Source of the DNA: Profundibacter amoris
GTDB taxonomy: Bacteria; Pseudomonadota; Alphaproteobacteria; Rhodobacterales; Rhodobacteraceae
NCBI RefSeq assembly: GCF_003544895.1
Contig: NZ_CP032125.1
Coordinates: 2,804,001-2,868,000, forward strand
Reading direction: 5' to 3'
Length of the DNA: 64,000 nucleotides
In this document: piece by piece, positions 36,297-45,298 of the stretch
Numbering within the stretch: the stretch's first letter is position 1
How the letters are laid out: every line of letters starts with the position of its first letter
Program-made: the position numbers and the translations under genes
The notes under the pieces: model-generated
The model's input: only the letters and a program-made list of their open reading frames with translations
What the model was told of the DNA's origin: nothing
Database searches by the model: none

Positions 36297-38210
36297 TTAT
36301 TGAAATGCCCCTGCGGCCTTTAGGGCCGCGGCTTTTTCGGGGTTATACCACCAGATCGACAATTCCCCCAAGCTGGTTTTTGGCGGGGTGTCGGTATAGG
36401 GCCGCTCAAACATGTCGTAATAGGCGATCGTGTGGCTGGGCTTGTACCACTGCGGCACCCAGATGTGCATCGCCCGCAAGACACGGTCCAGCGCCTTGAC
36501 GGCGGTTGTCAGCTTCTCGCGCGATTTTGCACCCTCGATGGTTTTGATCAGGGAATCCACAGCAGGGTTTTTCACCCCCGAAATATTGTTCGATCCCTTC
36601 AGGTCCGCTGTGCTGGTGCCGAAAATCCCGCGCAATTCGATCCCCGGCGTTTCCGACATGGAATAGCGCCGCGTGGTCACGTCGAAATCGAAATTCTTTT
36701 CCCGGTCCTGTGCCTGCGCGGCATCCACACGGGTATAAACCGCGTTCACCCCCAGCCGTTTCAGGTTTTCAACAAAGGGGTTGATGATCCGCTCAAACGA
36801 AGGCCCGTCATTCAGGATTTCAATGGTCAGCTTTTGCCCCTTGTCATTATAGCGGAACCCGTCATACCCCACAGTCCAGCCCGCCTGATCCAGCAGCTTG
36901 CCGGCGCGGCGCAACAGTTTGCGATCACTTACCTTGTCGGGGTTGGACACCGCAGGCACAAAGGCGGGTTCGGTGAATACGCTTTCGGGAATATCGGCGC
37001 GCAGGGGTTCCAGCAGGGCCAGTTCGGCCTCGGAGGGCATCCCCTCGGCCTGCATGTCCGAATTTTCCCAGAAACTGTCGGTGCGGGTGTAGATTCCGTA
37101 AAACAGGCTTTTGTTCGACCATTCGAAATTGAACGCCATCGAAATGGCCTGACGCACCAGCGGATCCTGCAACTGCGGGCGGCGCAGGTTGAACCAGAAC
37201 CCCTGTGTGCCCGCCGGATTACCGTCGGGCAGTTCTTCCTTGATCACCCAGCCTTTTTGAATGGCCGGAAAATCGTATCCGGTGGCCCACAGTTTTGACA
37301 GAAACTCCTCGCGATAGCTGTAGGCACCGCCTTTGAACGCCTCAAATGCGGCTGTGTAATCGGCGAAATATTCCACCTTGATCACATCGAAATTGTTTTG
37401 CCCCACATTCACCGGCAAATCCCTGGCCCAGTAATCATCGCGCCGCTTGTAGGCAACCGAGCGCCCGGCATCGACCGACAGCAGTTCATAGGCCCCCGAC
37501 CCCAGTGGAGGTTCAAGCGTGGATTCGGCAAAATCGCGGGTGGCATAGTAAGCCTTGGAGAAGATCGGAATGCCCGCCGCCGTCATCGGCAATTCGCGTT
37601 TGATGGCGTCGGCCGCAAAGGTGAATTTCACGGTCAGGTCATCCAGCGCCTCGACGTTCTCGAAATCCTTGAAAAGGACTTTGTAAGTAGGCGAACCTTT
37701 GTCCCTTAATACCTCGAATGAAAACACCACATCTTCGGCCCGAACAGGGGTGCCGTCGGAAAACTTTGCCTCGGGGCGCATGTGGAAAATGGCCCATGAA
37801 CGGTCCTCGGGGTATTCGATGGTTTCGGCCACCAGACCATACATCGCATCCGGTTCATCCAGATTGCCGGTCATCAGCGTGTCGAAAAACGCGGTCGAAA
37901 GCGTCGCCGCGTTTCCTTTCAGAATATAGGGTGTCAGGCTGTCAAAGGTGCCAAACCCCCATGTCGAAAATTCGCCACCCTTGGGGGCATCGGGGTTTAC
38001 ATAGTCGAAATAGGGAAAATCGGCGGGGTATTTCAATTCGCCAAAAGTGGAAATGCCGTGGGACTTGATGATCTTTTGCTCGGCCCGCACCGAAGTGGCC
38101 CATAACACCGCCAAAGCCAACGCCACCATTGCTGAAAAGAATATTCGCAAACCCCGCGCCAAATCATGGTTTTTGGATTTTACAATGGTCCCGCTTTGGC
38201 GTGTTGGCAT
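36297..38210 (-). CDS. yejA: YejA-type peptide-binding protein
   Basis: A periplasmic solute-binding protein of 637 residues (SBP_bac_5 family). A signal peptide (helix LRIFFSAMVALALAVLWATSVRA) precedes HGISTFGELKYPADFPYFDYVNPDAPKGG in pieces, the family start. It captures oligopeptides or microcin C-like peptides for YejBEF. The IS element 47 bases upstream of its ATG may have displaced the native promoter. The gene itself is intact. Confidence 0.92.
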   Translation of the reverse strand: MPTRQSGTIVKSKNHDLARGLRIFFSAMVALALAVLWATSVRAEQKIIKSHGISTFGELKYPADFPYFDYVNPDAPKGGEFSTWGFGTFDSLTPYILKGNAATLSTAFFDTLMTGNLDEPDAMYGLVAETIEYPEDRSWAIFHMRPEAKFSDGTPVRAEDVVFSFEVLRDKGSPTYKVLFKDFENVEALDDLTVKFTFAADAIKRELPMTAAGIPIFSKAYYATRDFAESTLEPPLGSGAYELLSVDAGRSVAYKRRDDYWARDLPVNVGQNNFDVIKVEYFADYTAAFEAFKGGAYSYREEFLSKLWATGYDFPAIQKGWVIKEELPDGNPAGTQGFWFNLRRPQLQDPLVRQAISMAFNFEWSNKSLFYGIYTRTDSFWENSDMQAEGMPSEAELALLEPLRADIPESVFTEPAFVPAVSNPDKVSDRKLLRRAGKLLDQAGWTVGYDGFRYNDKGQKLTIEILNDGPSFERIINPFVENLKRLGVNAVYTRVDAAQAQDREKNFDFDVTTRRYSMSETPGIELRGIFGTSTADLKGSNNISGVKNPAVDSLIKTIEGAKSREKLTTAVKALDRVLRAMHIWVPQWYKPSHTIAYYDMFERPYTDTPPKTSLGELSIWWYNPEKAAALKAAGAFQ

Positions 38211-38257
38211 TGTGTGCCCTCCGGTCAGTTCCGTTTGGTATTTCCTGCCCTTAGCTA

Positions 38258-38277
38258 GGGTCAGGACCCATTAATAT
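38258..38277 (+). repeat. Left terminal inverted repeat of the IS element
   Basis: It starts GGGTCAGGACCCATTAAT and is preceded by TA. It matches the complement of the right end with three differences. Confidence 0.8.
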
Positions 38278-38333
38278 GTTGCTTATCTGACAAAATTCTG
38301 AATCACTGTGCTCCACAACATTAGGAGGGTGGT

Positions 38334-38702
38334 ATGTCAGATCAATTTTGGCTCAGCGAAGCACAGTTAGCGCGGATAAAACCGTATTTTCCTTTGTCGC
38401 ACGGCGTGCCACGGGTGGATGATCGCAAAGTTATCAGCGGTATCATTCATGTAATCCGCAACGGTTTGCGTTGGCGGGACGCTCCGGAGGTCTACGGGCC
38501 GCATAAAACCTTATATAACAGGTTTATCAGGTGGTCGAAGATGGGGGTGTTTGACAAAATTTTCACGGCTTTGGTCGCCGAAAATGGCCCGCCGGATCGG
38601 TTAATGATTGACGCAACACATCTCAAAACGCACCGCACGGCTTGCAGCCTGTTAAAAGGGGGGATGTTCCCCGCGCTATTGGCCGCACCAAAGGCGGATT
38701 GA
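38334..38702 (+). CDS. IS5-family transposase, OrfA part
   Basis: 122 residues: the N-terminal DNA-binding and first catalytic part of the transposase. LNDQFWL-like start, VRNGLRWRDAPEVYGPHKTLYNRF in pieces and MIDATHLK with the first catalytic Asp are typical. Translation in this frame meets a stop after APKAD. The run AAAAGGGGGG at 38654-38663, where the -1 frame opens, is a likely ribosomal slippage site joining it to OrfB. TAGGAGGGTGGT before the ATG provides a good ribosome site. Confidence 0.88.
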   Translation: MSDQFWLSEAQLARIKPYFPLSHGVPRVDDRKVISGIIHVIRNGLRWRDAPEVYGPHKTLYNRFIRWSKMGVFDKIFTALVAENGPPDRLMIDATHLKTHRTACSLLKGGMFPALLAAPKAD

Positions 38703-39094
38703 ACTCCAAATTGCACGCGGTTTGTGACGGCGAGGGCCGCCCGGTGCGGCTGTTACTAACCGAGGGCCAGCAATCCGATCATAAAGGTGCGGCAACATTA
38801 CTGCCTGATTTACCTGCAGCAAAGGAAATGCTTGGCGATAAAGGTTACGATAGCGACGCTTACCGCGCGGCTCTGATCAAGCGCGGCATTACCCCGTGCA
38901 TACCGCCCAGAGCCAAACGTAAACACCCCGCAACGTACTGTAAAACCTTATACAAACAGCGGCACAAGGTCGAGAATATGTTTGCCAAACTCAAGGACTG
39001 GCGACGCATCGCCATGCGGTTCGACCGTTGCGCCCATACTTTCCTGTCAGCAATCCAAATAGCTGCTATCGTTATCTTCTGGGTTAATCAATGA
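38642..39094 (+). CDS. IS5-family transposase, OrfB part (-1 frame)
   Basis: 150 residues in the -1 frame relative to OrfA, containing IGRTKGGLNSKLHAV, the second catalytic Asp in MLGDKGYDSD and the Glu in KVENMFAKLKDW, so together with OrfA the DDE triad is complete. No ribosome site precedes the ATG at 38642, and the frames overlap by 61 bases, so expression by frameshift from OrfA is more likely than independent start. Confidence 0.85.
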   Translation: MQPVKRGDVPRAIGRTKGGLNSKLHAVCDGEGRPVRLLLTEGQQSDHKGAATLLPDLPAAKEMLGDKGYDSDAYRAALIKRGITPCIPPRAKRKHPATYCKTLYKQRHKVENMFAKLKDWRRIAMRFDRCAHTFLSAIQIAAIVIFWVNQ

Positions 39095-39104
39095 GTCCTG
39101 AGCC
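39085..39104 (-). repeat. Right terminal inverted repeat of the IS element
   Basis: Ends GAGTCCTGAGCC and is followed by TA. Its complement matches the left end in 17 of 20 positions. Confidence 0.8.
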
Positions 39105-39181
39105 TAATGACGCGTAGGCAAAACATTCAAGGCCCGAATGCCCGGCTAACGCCAATTTGACCATTCCCGAACCCCAGATGC

Positions 39182-39213
39182 AAAAAACCCGCCCGAAAGC
39201 ATCGGACGGGTTT
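39182..39213 (-). terminator. Terminator of the membrane cytochrome c gene
   Basis: On the minus strand AAACCCGTCCGA pairs with TCGGGCGGGTTT (one C-C mismatch internally), followed by TTT. It lies 21 bases after the cytochrome stop at 39234. Confidence 0.82.
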
Positions 39214-39233
39214 GAATTGTTATTTCAGCAGGA

Positions 39234-39761
39234 TCAGCCGCCGATAGTTGCCAGATAGGCAATCAGGTTGGCGCGATCGGTAGCTTTTTTCAGACCCGCG
39301 AAGCTCATCTTTGTGCCGGGAACATAATCCTTGGGCTTGGTCAGGAATTCGCTCATGCGCTCGGGTGTCCATTGGCCACCCAGTTCGGCCATGCCACCGG
39401 AATAGCCAAACCCTTCGGCCTTGCCCACATCACGCCCGACAACACCAAACAGCGACGGGCCGGTTGCGTTTACGCCATCTTCCAGTTTGTGGCAGGCTTT
39501 GCATTTGCCAAACGTCTTTTCGCCTTTGGCAACATCGGCTGCTGCCAGCAGGTCGGCAAAGGTGGGTTCGTCGGATGCGGCTTCTTCCTCGGCAGGGGCG
39601 GCAGCGCCTTCCACTTCGACTGTGTAACCCTGTGTATATTCTTCGCCATGGCCGCCACCAGTCGCGAAAAGCGCAGTTGCAGCCCAGTTGCCAAAAAGGA
39701 AAAGCAACAGTGGCGCACCAATGCCGCCGACGACTTTTACGAGTGTCATTGTGTTGAACAT
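39234..39761 (-). CDS. Membrane-anchored cytochrome c (c552/CycM type)
   Basis: A protein of 175 residues with one N-terminal membrane anchor (about residues 8-30), a flexible Ala/Glu-rich linker (about 38-65) and a class I cytochrome c domain with haem motif CKACH near residue 86 and a Met ligand in GTKMSFAGL. It likely carries electrons from bc1 to an oxidase, as membrane-tethered cytochrome cy/c552 do. In-frame ATGs at 39785 and 39773 would lengthen it; the start MFNTMTLVK matches relatives. A terminator follows. Confidence 0.88.
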   Translation of the reverse strand: MFNTMTLVKVVGGIGAPLLLFLFGNWAATALFATGGGHGEEYTQGYTVEVEGAAAPAEEEAASDEPTFADLLAAADVAKGEKTFGKCKACHKLEDGVNATGPSLFGVVGRDVGKAEGFGYSGGMAELGGQWTPERMSEFLTKPKDYVPGTKMSFAGLKKATDRANLIAYLATIGG

Positions 39762-39881
39762 GTCTCTATCCATCCCGTTGAACATTTGGGGGTTATCTAT
39801 CCGCTTCCCCTACCTTATCGCAAGGTGTAGTTAACGCGGCATTACGCCTTTTTTTATTTTTTGTGGCGGGGGAGCATAAAA

Positions 39882-40715
39882 ATGACCGGAAAAATCGCCT
39901 TTCAGGGTGAATTGGGGGCCTATTCGCATCAGGCCTGCATTGACGCGCGGCCCGATCTGGAGCCGGTGCCATGCCGCACATTCGAGGATGTGATCGAAAG
40001 CGTGCGCAAAAACGAAGCCGATCTGGCCATGTTGCCGGTCGAAAATTCGACCTACGGGCGCGTGGCGGACATTCACCAACTATTGCCCGCGTCCGGCCTG
40101 CATATCGTGGACGAAGCCTTTGTGCGGGTGCATATAAATCTGCTGGCCCCGAAAGGCGCCAAACTGGAGCAGGTCAAAATGGCGATGAGCCATACAGTCC
40201 TGCTGGGCCAGTGCCGCGAATTTCTGGCCGAACACGGCATTCACCGCATTACCGGTGCCGATACGGCCGGATCGGCCCAACATGTTGCCGAGGAAAACAA
40301 CCCCGAACTGGCCGCGCTGGCCTCCGAACTGGCAGGGGATATTTACGGGCTGGACATCCTAGCCCGCCATATCGAGGACCACGACCAGAACACCACCCGT
40401 TTCCTGCTGATGGCCCGCGAACCGGACCTGAAGCGGCGGGGGCGGTCGGGGATGATGACATCCTTTGTGTTCCGCGTGCGCAACATCCCTGCAGCCCTGT
40501 ACAAGGCGATGGGCGGTTTTGCCACCAACGGGGTGAATATGACCAAGCTGGAAAGCTATATGGTGGGCGGGTCATTCTCCGCCACGCAGTTCTATGCGGA
40601 AATCGAGGGGCACCCCGACGACAAAAGCGTGCAATTGGCGATGGAAGAGCTGGACTATTTCACCGATGTGATCACCCTGCTGGGGGTCTATCCGGCCGAC
40701 CCTCAGCGCCGTTAG
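39882..40715 (+). CDS. pheA: Prephenate dehydratase
   Basis: This enzyme makes phenylpyruvate from prephenate for phenylalanine. The 277 residue protein has the PDT domain with FQGELGAYSHQAC at the start, PVENSTYGRVADIH, and the TRFLLMAR (TRF) catalytic motif, followed by an ACT regulatory domain with KLESYMVGG (ESRP-like site) for Phe feedback. There is no chorismate mutase fusion, as usual in alphaproteobacteria. The start at 39882 has GGGGGAG 6 bases upstream; an ATG at 39861 is in frame but unlikely. Confidence 0.94.
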   Translation: MTGKIAFQGELGAYSHQACIDARPDLEPVPCRTFEDVIESVRKNEADLAMLPVENSTYGRVADIHQLLPASGLHIVDEAFVRVHINLLAPKGAKLEQVKMAMSHTVLLGQCREFLAEHGIHRITGADTAGSAQHVAEENNPELAALASELAGDIYGLDILARHIEDHDQNTTRFLLMAREPDLKRRGRSGMMTSFVFRVRNIPAALYKAMGGFATNGVNMTKLESYMVGGSFSATQFYAEIEGHPDDKSVQLAMEELDYFTDVITLLGVYPADPQRR

Positions 40716-40723
40716 GGCGTAAC

Positions 40724-41197
40724 CTAGGCCCGTTGCCCGTCCTTATACCGGTCCTCGATATCACTGGCAAAACGCGCCACCCGCATGCGGTAGCGCGCTT
40801 TCAACTTGTTCTTGGCGATGCGCATTGATTGCACCATGATCCGTGTGGTCAGGTTTTTCGGCTTTATGTCCAGCGTCACGATAATCCGTGTCCGCCTGCG
40901 CGACAGGGCAACCAGATCGGCCACAACTTCGCCCCCCAGCCCGCTGGAGGTCGATTTGACCAGAACACGGTTCGGGGAATCGCACTCGGTCAGTTCGGCC
41001 CGCATATTGCGTTGCCGCCCCCGAAACGGAAATGAAATATCCCAGGTGATAATCGTTTCGGGATATGTTTTCTCGTCAATGCGCTGCACCTGCGCCCCGC
41101 GCCGCAAGGCCGCACGCTCGAAGACTGCGAAATCCGTTACCTCGCGGAACACCACGTCTATCGGCGCTTCTATGTCTTCTTTGGTCGAGAACTTCAT
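40724..41197 (-). CDS. SRPBCC/polyketide-cyclase-like protein
   Basis: A 157 residue cytoplasmic protein beginning MKFSTKEDIEAPIDVVFREVTDFAVFERAALR in pieces, the N-terminal beta strand and helix of the START/SRPBCC fold. The ligand is unknown. A C-terminal basic region (TRIMVQSMRIAKNKLKARYRMR) is unusually Lys/Arg-rich and might bind membranes or nucleic acids, which is inference. It is convergent with pheA and lies downstream of nudC on the same strand. Confidence 0.75.
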   Translation of the reverse strand: MKFSTKEDIEAPIDVVFREVTDFAVFERAALRRGAQVQRIDEKTYPETIITWDISFPFRGRQRNMRAELTECDSPNRVLVKSTSSGLGGEVVADLVALSRRRTRIIVTLDIKPKNLTTRIMVQSMRIAKNKLKARYRMRVARFASDIEDRYKDGQRA

Positions 41198-41239
41198 TTT
41201 ACGGTCCGGTACAATTCACACTTGCCGCGCTGTTTGCCC

Positions 41240-42200
41240 TTAATCCAGCCGGTCCGCAAGCCAATGCTGCACAAGGAAATGCGCAATCGCACCTGTGCGT
41301 GCGGGTTTTATCACAGGATGGGTGCCGGCATGCACCTCGAGCATCTGTTCACGGGTCAGCCACAAGGCATGTTCGATTTCGACCGGATCAATGGTGATGT
41401 CACGGTTTAGCGCCTCGCCTTTGCAGCCAACCATCAGGCTGGACGGGTATGGCCACGGCTGGCTGGCCAGATAGTCGACCGCCCCCACCCTGATGCCCGC
41501 TTCCTCGAACACTTCGCGCCGCACAGCCCCTTCGATGGTTTCACCGGGTTCCACGAACCCGGCCAGCAGGGAATACATCCCTTCGGGCCAATGCGGGCTG
41601 CGGCCCATCAGAACGCTGTTGCCGTGGGTGATCAGCATAATCACCACCGGATCAGTGCGCGGGAAATGCTTGCGCTCGCACGACGGGCAATCGCGTTGCC
41701 AGCCGGCCATTGTCATATCGCTTTCTACCCCGCAGGCCGAACAGAACCGATGCGTGCGGTGCCAGTCAAACAGCGATTTTGCGCTGGCAATCAGCTCGGC
41801 GTCCCGTACGGAAAGCTGTGCCATTACGCTGCGCAACTCGACAAACACCTGACCGGCGGGCAATTCCGGGTGCTGTTGTTCGCTGGGGTCAAAGAATTGC
41901 GCCATTTCCGCCTGATCCAGCCCGTCAGGCTCCCAACCGGAAATATCCCGTGCGAACACAGGTGCGCCCTGATCCATGCCCAGAAACAACCCCCCCCGCC
42001 GACGCATCCGCAAAAACCGCATGATCCACCGGCAAACGCACCAGTGCGGCCCCGTCAACCAGCACCTTGCCGCGCCAAATCACCAGAACCCGCGCCGCAT
42101 TATCCGCCCGGAGTTCTGCCAGTTTGGCATCGTCCCCACGCAGATTTGCCGCCCGATCCAGACCGGATCCGCCAAATGTAACCGACTCGGAATTTCGCAT
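41240..42200 (-). pseudogene. nudC: NAD+ diphosphatase NudC, frameshifted in a G8 run
   Basis: NudC cleaves NADH/NAD+ and NAD-capped RNA. The C-terminal part (from about 42000) has the zinc site CSACG and CPSC, the Nudix box GFVEPGETIEGAVRREVFEEAGI and the family marker SQPWPYPSSLM. The N-terminal part (MRNSESVTFGG to VFADASAGG) is in another frame. They join in a run of eight G (complement of 41990-41997); with seven G the frame would be continuous through ASAGGLFLGMDQG and give about 319 residues. So it is a recent frameshift, a phase-variable tract or a sequencing error. Confidence 0.85.
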
Positions 42201-42415
42201 GTTGTCCCCTACTTTGCCGACTATGTGGCACAGCTTTGTGGACAATGACAATTCACAGGTTTGATTGTCGGCCCAACGCCAACCAATAGAGGAATATATT
42301 TTGTCAAATCCTCTTTAAGGGTATTGGCAAGATTCAGCTTATCCGATTACGGTTAACCATAAGTCATGCTAGGTTTCCCTTAATTCTTTTTAATGGAATC
42401 ATAATGGAGGCTCCC

Positions 42416-44395
42416 ATGACCTACGCAACAAAAACAACAATGACCCGCCGGAGATTTCTGGCCGGAACCGTAGCAGGAACGTCCTTGATTACACTCCACC
42501 CTTTTTCCGCCTATGCTGCCGCCAATCAGGCGCATTTGCGCATCATGGAAACCACCGATCTGCATGTGCATATCTACCCCTATGACTATTACGCCGACAA
42601 ACCGCGCGATACCGTCGGACTGGCCCGCACCGCAAGCCTGATCAAGGGCATCCGCGACGAGGCAACCAATTCCCTGCTGCTGGACAATGGCGATCTGCTG
42701 CAAGGCAACCCGATGGGCGATTACATCGCCTACGAGCGCGGCATGAAAGAGGGCGACCTGCATCCGATCATCGCCGCGATGAACACCATCGGCTTTGATG
42801 CCTCGACCCTTGGCAACCATGAATTCAACTATAGCCTTGATTTCCTGATGAAATCCCTTGCCGGCGCCGAATTTCCCGTGGTGTCGGCCAATATCGCCAC
42901 CGAAGCGGGCGCCACCCCGCGGGACGACAAAACGCTGGTCAAACCCTATATCCTGCTGAACCGCACCCTGACAGATGGTGCCGGTGAAACCCACCCGATC
43001 CGCATCGGGCTGATCGGCTTTGTGCCGCCACAGATCATGAACTGGGACCGCCGCCATCTGGAAGGCAACGTGACGACCCGCGACATCGTCGCCACCGCCC
43101 GCGCCTATGTTCCCGAAATGAAAGAGGCGGGCGCCGACATCATCATTGCCCTGTCCCATTCGGGGATCGAGGCCTCGGCCAGTGACGAGGGGCTGGAAAA
43201 CGCATCCCTGCAACTGGCGCTGGTCGATGGCATCGACGCGATCATGGCCGGTCACCAGCACCTTGTTTTTCCCGGGCCGAAGTTTGACGGTCTGGACGGG
43301 GTGGACGTGGCCAAAGGCACCCTGCACGGCAAACCCGCCGTGATGGGCGGTTTCTGGGGCAGTCACCTCGGGGTTGTGGACCTGATGCTGGAACGGTCGG
43401 GCAATGAATGGAAAATCGCCAGCCACGCATCCGAAACCCGCCCCATATCCAGACGCAACGAGGACCGCAGCGTCACCGCATTGGTTGACAGCCAGCCGGA
43501 TGTGCTGGCCTCCGTGGAAAAGGAGCACAAGGAAACCCTTGCCTATATCCGCCGCGCGGTTGGCAAAACCTCGGCCCCGCTGCACAGCTATTTCGCGCTG
43601 GTGGCGGATGACCCGTCGGTGCAACTGGTTTCGACCGCGCAGCTTTGGTATGTCGGCGAGATGCTGAAAGGCAGCGAATATGCCGCCCTGCCACTGCTGT
43701 CCGCCGCCGCCCCGTTCAAGGCCGGTGGCCGTGGCGGGCCGGAGTATTACACAGACGTGCCGGTGGGGGATATCGCCATCAAGAACGTGGCCGACCTGTA
43801 TCTCTATCCCAACACCGTGCGGGCCGTGAAGGTGACGGGGGCGCAATTGAAGGGCTGGCTGGAACGCTCGGCCGGGATGTTCAATCAGATTGAGCCGGGC
43901 AAGGCGGACCAGATCCTGTTGAACCCCGATTTTCCCAGTTACAACTTCGATGTGATCGACGGGGTGACCTATGAGATCGACATCAGCCAGCCATCGCGGT
44001 TCGACGCCAAAGGCGGGATGCTGAACCCCGACGCCAGCCGCATCACCAACCTGAAATACAATGGCGCGCCGGTGACGGATGATATGGAGTTCATCATCGC
44101 CACCAACAATTACCGCGCCTCGGGCGGCGGTGATTTTCCGGGCGCCAAGGGCGACACCATCGTTTACGAGGCCCCCGACACCAACCGCGACGTGATCGTG
44201 CGATATATTGTCGAACAGGGCACGGTGAACCCGCAGGCCGACGACAACTGGCGCTTCAAATCCCTGCCCGGCACAACGGTTCTGTTTGATACAGGGCCAA
44301 AGGCAATTGACCATATCGGCGATGTAAAAGGCATGGTGATAGAACCGGCAGGCGACGGCCCCGACGGGTTTGCCCGTTTCCGTATTACGCTGTAG
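42416..44395 (+). CDS. cpdB: 2',3'-cyclic-nucleotide 2'-phosphodiesterase/3'-nucleotidase
   Basis: A periplasmic enzyme of 659 residues that hydrolyses 2',3'-cyclic nucleotides and 3'-nucleotides to nucleosides and phosphate. A twin-arginine signal (TRRRFLAGTVAG) precedes a calcineurin-like metallophosphatase domain with TTDLHVHIYPYDYY, LLDNGDLLQG, GNHEFNYSLDFL and GHQHLVFPG, then a 5'-nucleotidase C-terminal domain. The start at 42416 follows GGAGGC; an in-frame ATG at 42404 is possible. The Tat signal implies folding with metal in the cytoplasm. Confidence 0.94.
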   Translation: MTYATKTTMTRRRFLAGTVAGTSLITLHPFSAYAAANQAHLRIMETTDLHVHIYPYDYYADKPRDTVGLARTASLIKGIRDEATNSLLLDNGDLLQGNPMGDYIAYERGMKEGDLHPIIAAMNTIGFDASTLGNHEFNYSLDFLMKSLAGAEFPVVSANIATEAGATPRDDKTLVKPYILLNRTLTDGAGETHPIRIGLIGFVPPQIMNWDRRHLEGNVTTRDIVATARAYVPEMKEAGADIIIALSHSGIEASASDEGLENASLQLALVDGIDAIMAGHQHLVFPGPKFDGLDGVDVAKGTLHGKPAVMGGFWGSHLGVVDLMLERSGNEWKIASHASETRPISRRNEDRSVTALVDSQPDVLASVEKEHKETLAYIRRAVGKTSAPLHSYFALVADDPSVQLVSTAQLWYVGEMLKGSEYAALPLLSAAAPFKAGGRGGPEYYTDVPVGDIAIKNVADLYLYPNTVRAVKVTGAQLKGWLERSAGMFNQIEPGKADQILLNPDFPSYNFDVIDGVTYEIDISQPSRFDAKGGMLNPDASRITNLKYNGAPVTDDMEFIIATNNYRASGGGDFPGAKGDTIVYEAPDTNRDVIVRYIVEQGTVNPQADDNWRFKSLPGTTVLFDTGPKAIDHIGDVKGMVIEPAGDGPDGFARFRITL

Positions 44396-44443
44396 GTGCA
44401 TCCGGCGGGGCAGTTTTTGCCCCGCCAACCGCAACGAGGACCG

Positions 44444-45286
44444 ATGAAATCTCTGTTCCCCCTGCTGGCGGCCCTGTTCGTTTCAGCCTGCCAGCCGACA
44501 TCCGCCGAACCGCCCCGAAAACCGGCAAAACTGCTGTTTTCCTCGGGTTTCGAGGGGGTGACGCTGGAGCCCCTAAAGGATGGCTATCAAACCATCACCG
44601 GCACAGATTCCGCAACCGGTTATCGTTGGCCCATTACTGTTCTGGGCGCCTCAAACAGCGGGCTGCACCTGATCAATCACGACAACCAACAGGCCCTGCA
44701 TAACGAAATCCGGACCGTCACGGGCCATGATGGACACCCCACCCGCGCGTTGTTCAGTGTCGAAAACTACGAACACCGCGATGACACCCAAAGCCCCTAT
44801 GAAATTCTGGATATCACCAACGGACGGCGTGATCTGTATATCCGCTACTGGATCAAACTGGACCGCAGCAGCCTGACCAAACCCAACAAATGGCGCACGT
44901 TTTTTGAATGGAAGACCAAGGGCTATGCCAATGGCAGCGGCTTTCGGCTGATTTCCTTCATCTATACCGATGATGACGGCAAACCCTATTGGGTCTGGCA
45001 GGCCGACCGTGACCCCGAACACCCGATATGGGAAATCAAAAACCGCAAAATCCCCGTACCGATGGGAAAATGGTTCCTGACCGAATTTTACTGGCACTGG
45101 AGCGAAGGCAGCGACGGGTGGGCCTTGTGGAAGATAAACGGGCAGGTTGTGGGCGATCACTTTGGCCCCACCACCCGCAACCACAAACCGATCGATTTCA
45201 TCATGCTGACGCAGATTTACGGCAACGCCAATCCGAAACACCAGTGGGTGGATGATATCGAGATTTGGGATGGCTTGCCGGATTAG
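44444..45286 (+). CDS. Lipoprotein with lectin/polysaccharide-lyase-like fold
   Basis: A 280 residue protein with a lipobox VSAC (Cys16). The rest is rich in Trp, Tyr and beta structure: YIRYWIKLDRSSL, WRTFFEWKTKGY, GKWFLTEFYWHWSEGSDGW and the terminal WVDDIEIWDGLP, a pattern like jelly-roll glycan-binding or lyase modules of the concanavalin superfamily. A role in carbohydrate binding or cleavage at the cell surface is inferred. It follows cpdB by 48 bases on the same strand, with ACGAGGACCG before the ATG. Confidence 0.65.
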   Translation: MKSLFPLLAALFVSACQPTSAEPPRKPAKLLFSSGFEGVTLEPLKDGYQTITGTDSATGYRWPITVLGASNSGLHLINHDNQQALHNEIRTVTGHDGHPTRALFSVENYEHRDDTQSPYEILDITNGRRDLYIRYWIKLDRSSLTKPNKWRTFFEWKTKGYANGSGFRLISFIYTDDDGKPYWVWQADRDPEHPIWEIKNRKIPVPMGKWFLTEFYWHWSEGSDGWALWKINGQVVGDHFGPTTRNHKPIDFIMLTQIYGNANPKHQWVDDIEIWDGLPD

Positions 45287-45298
45287 GGCGCATCCAAT

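Larger units (their letters stand above)
38258..39104 (+). mobile_element. IS5-family insertion sequence (IS427-like)
   Basis: An 847 bp element with imperfect terminal inverted repeats (17 of 20 bases match, starting GGGTCAGGACCC and GGCTCAGGACTC) flanked on both sides by TA, a probable 2 bp target duplication. It encodes a two-frame transposase. The ends and the reading frames look complete, so it may be active. It lies between yejA (47 bp away, divergent) and a cytochrome gene. Confidence 0.85.

Noticed and set aside
42380-44434. A 684 codon open frame on the minus strand opposite cpdB
   Set aside because: It mirrors cpdB codon by codon and has the His/Gly-rich composition of an antisense shadow. 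GC-rich codon usage on the + strand explains it, and cpdB has full motifs.
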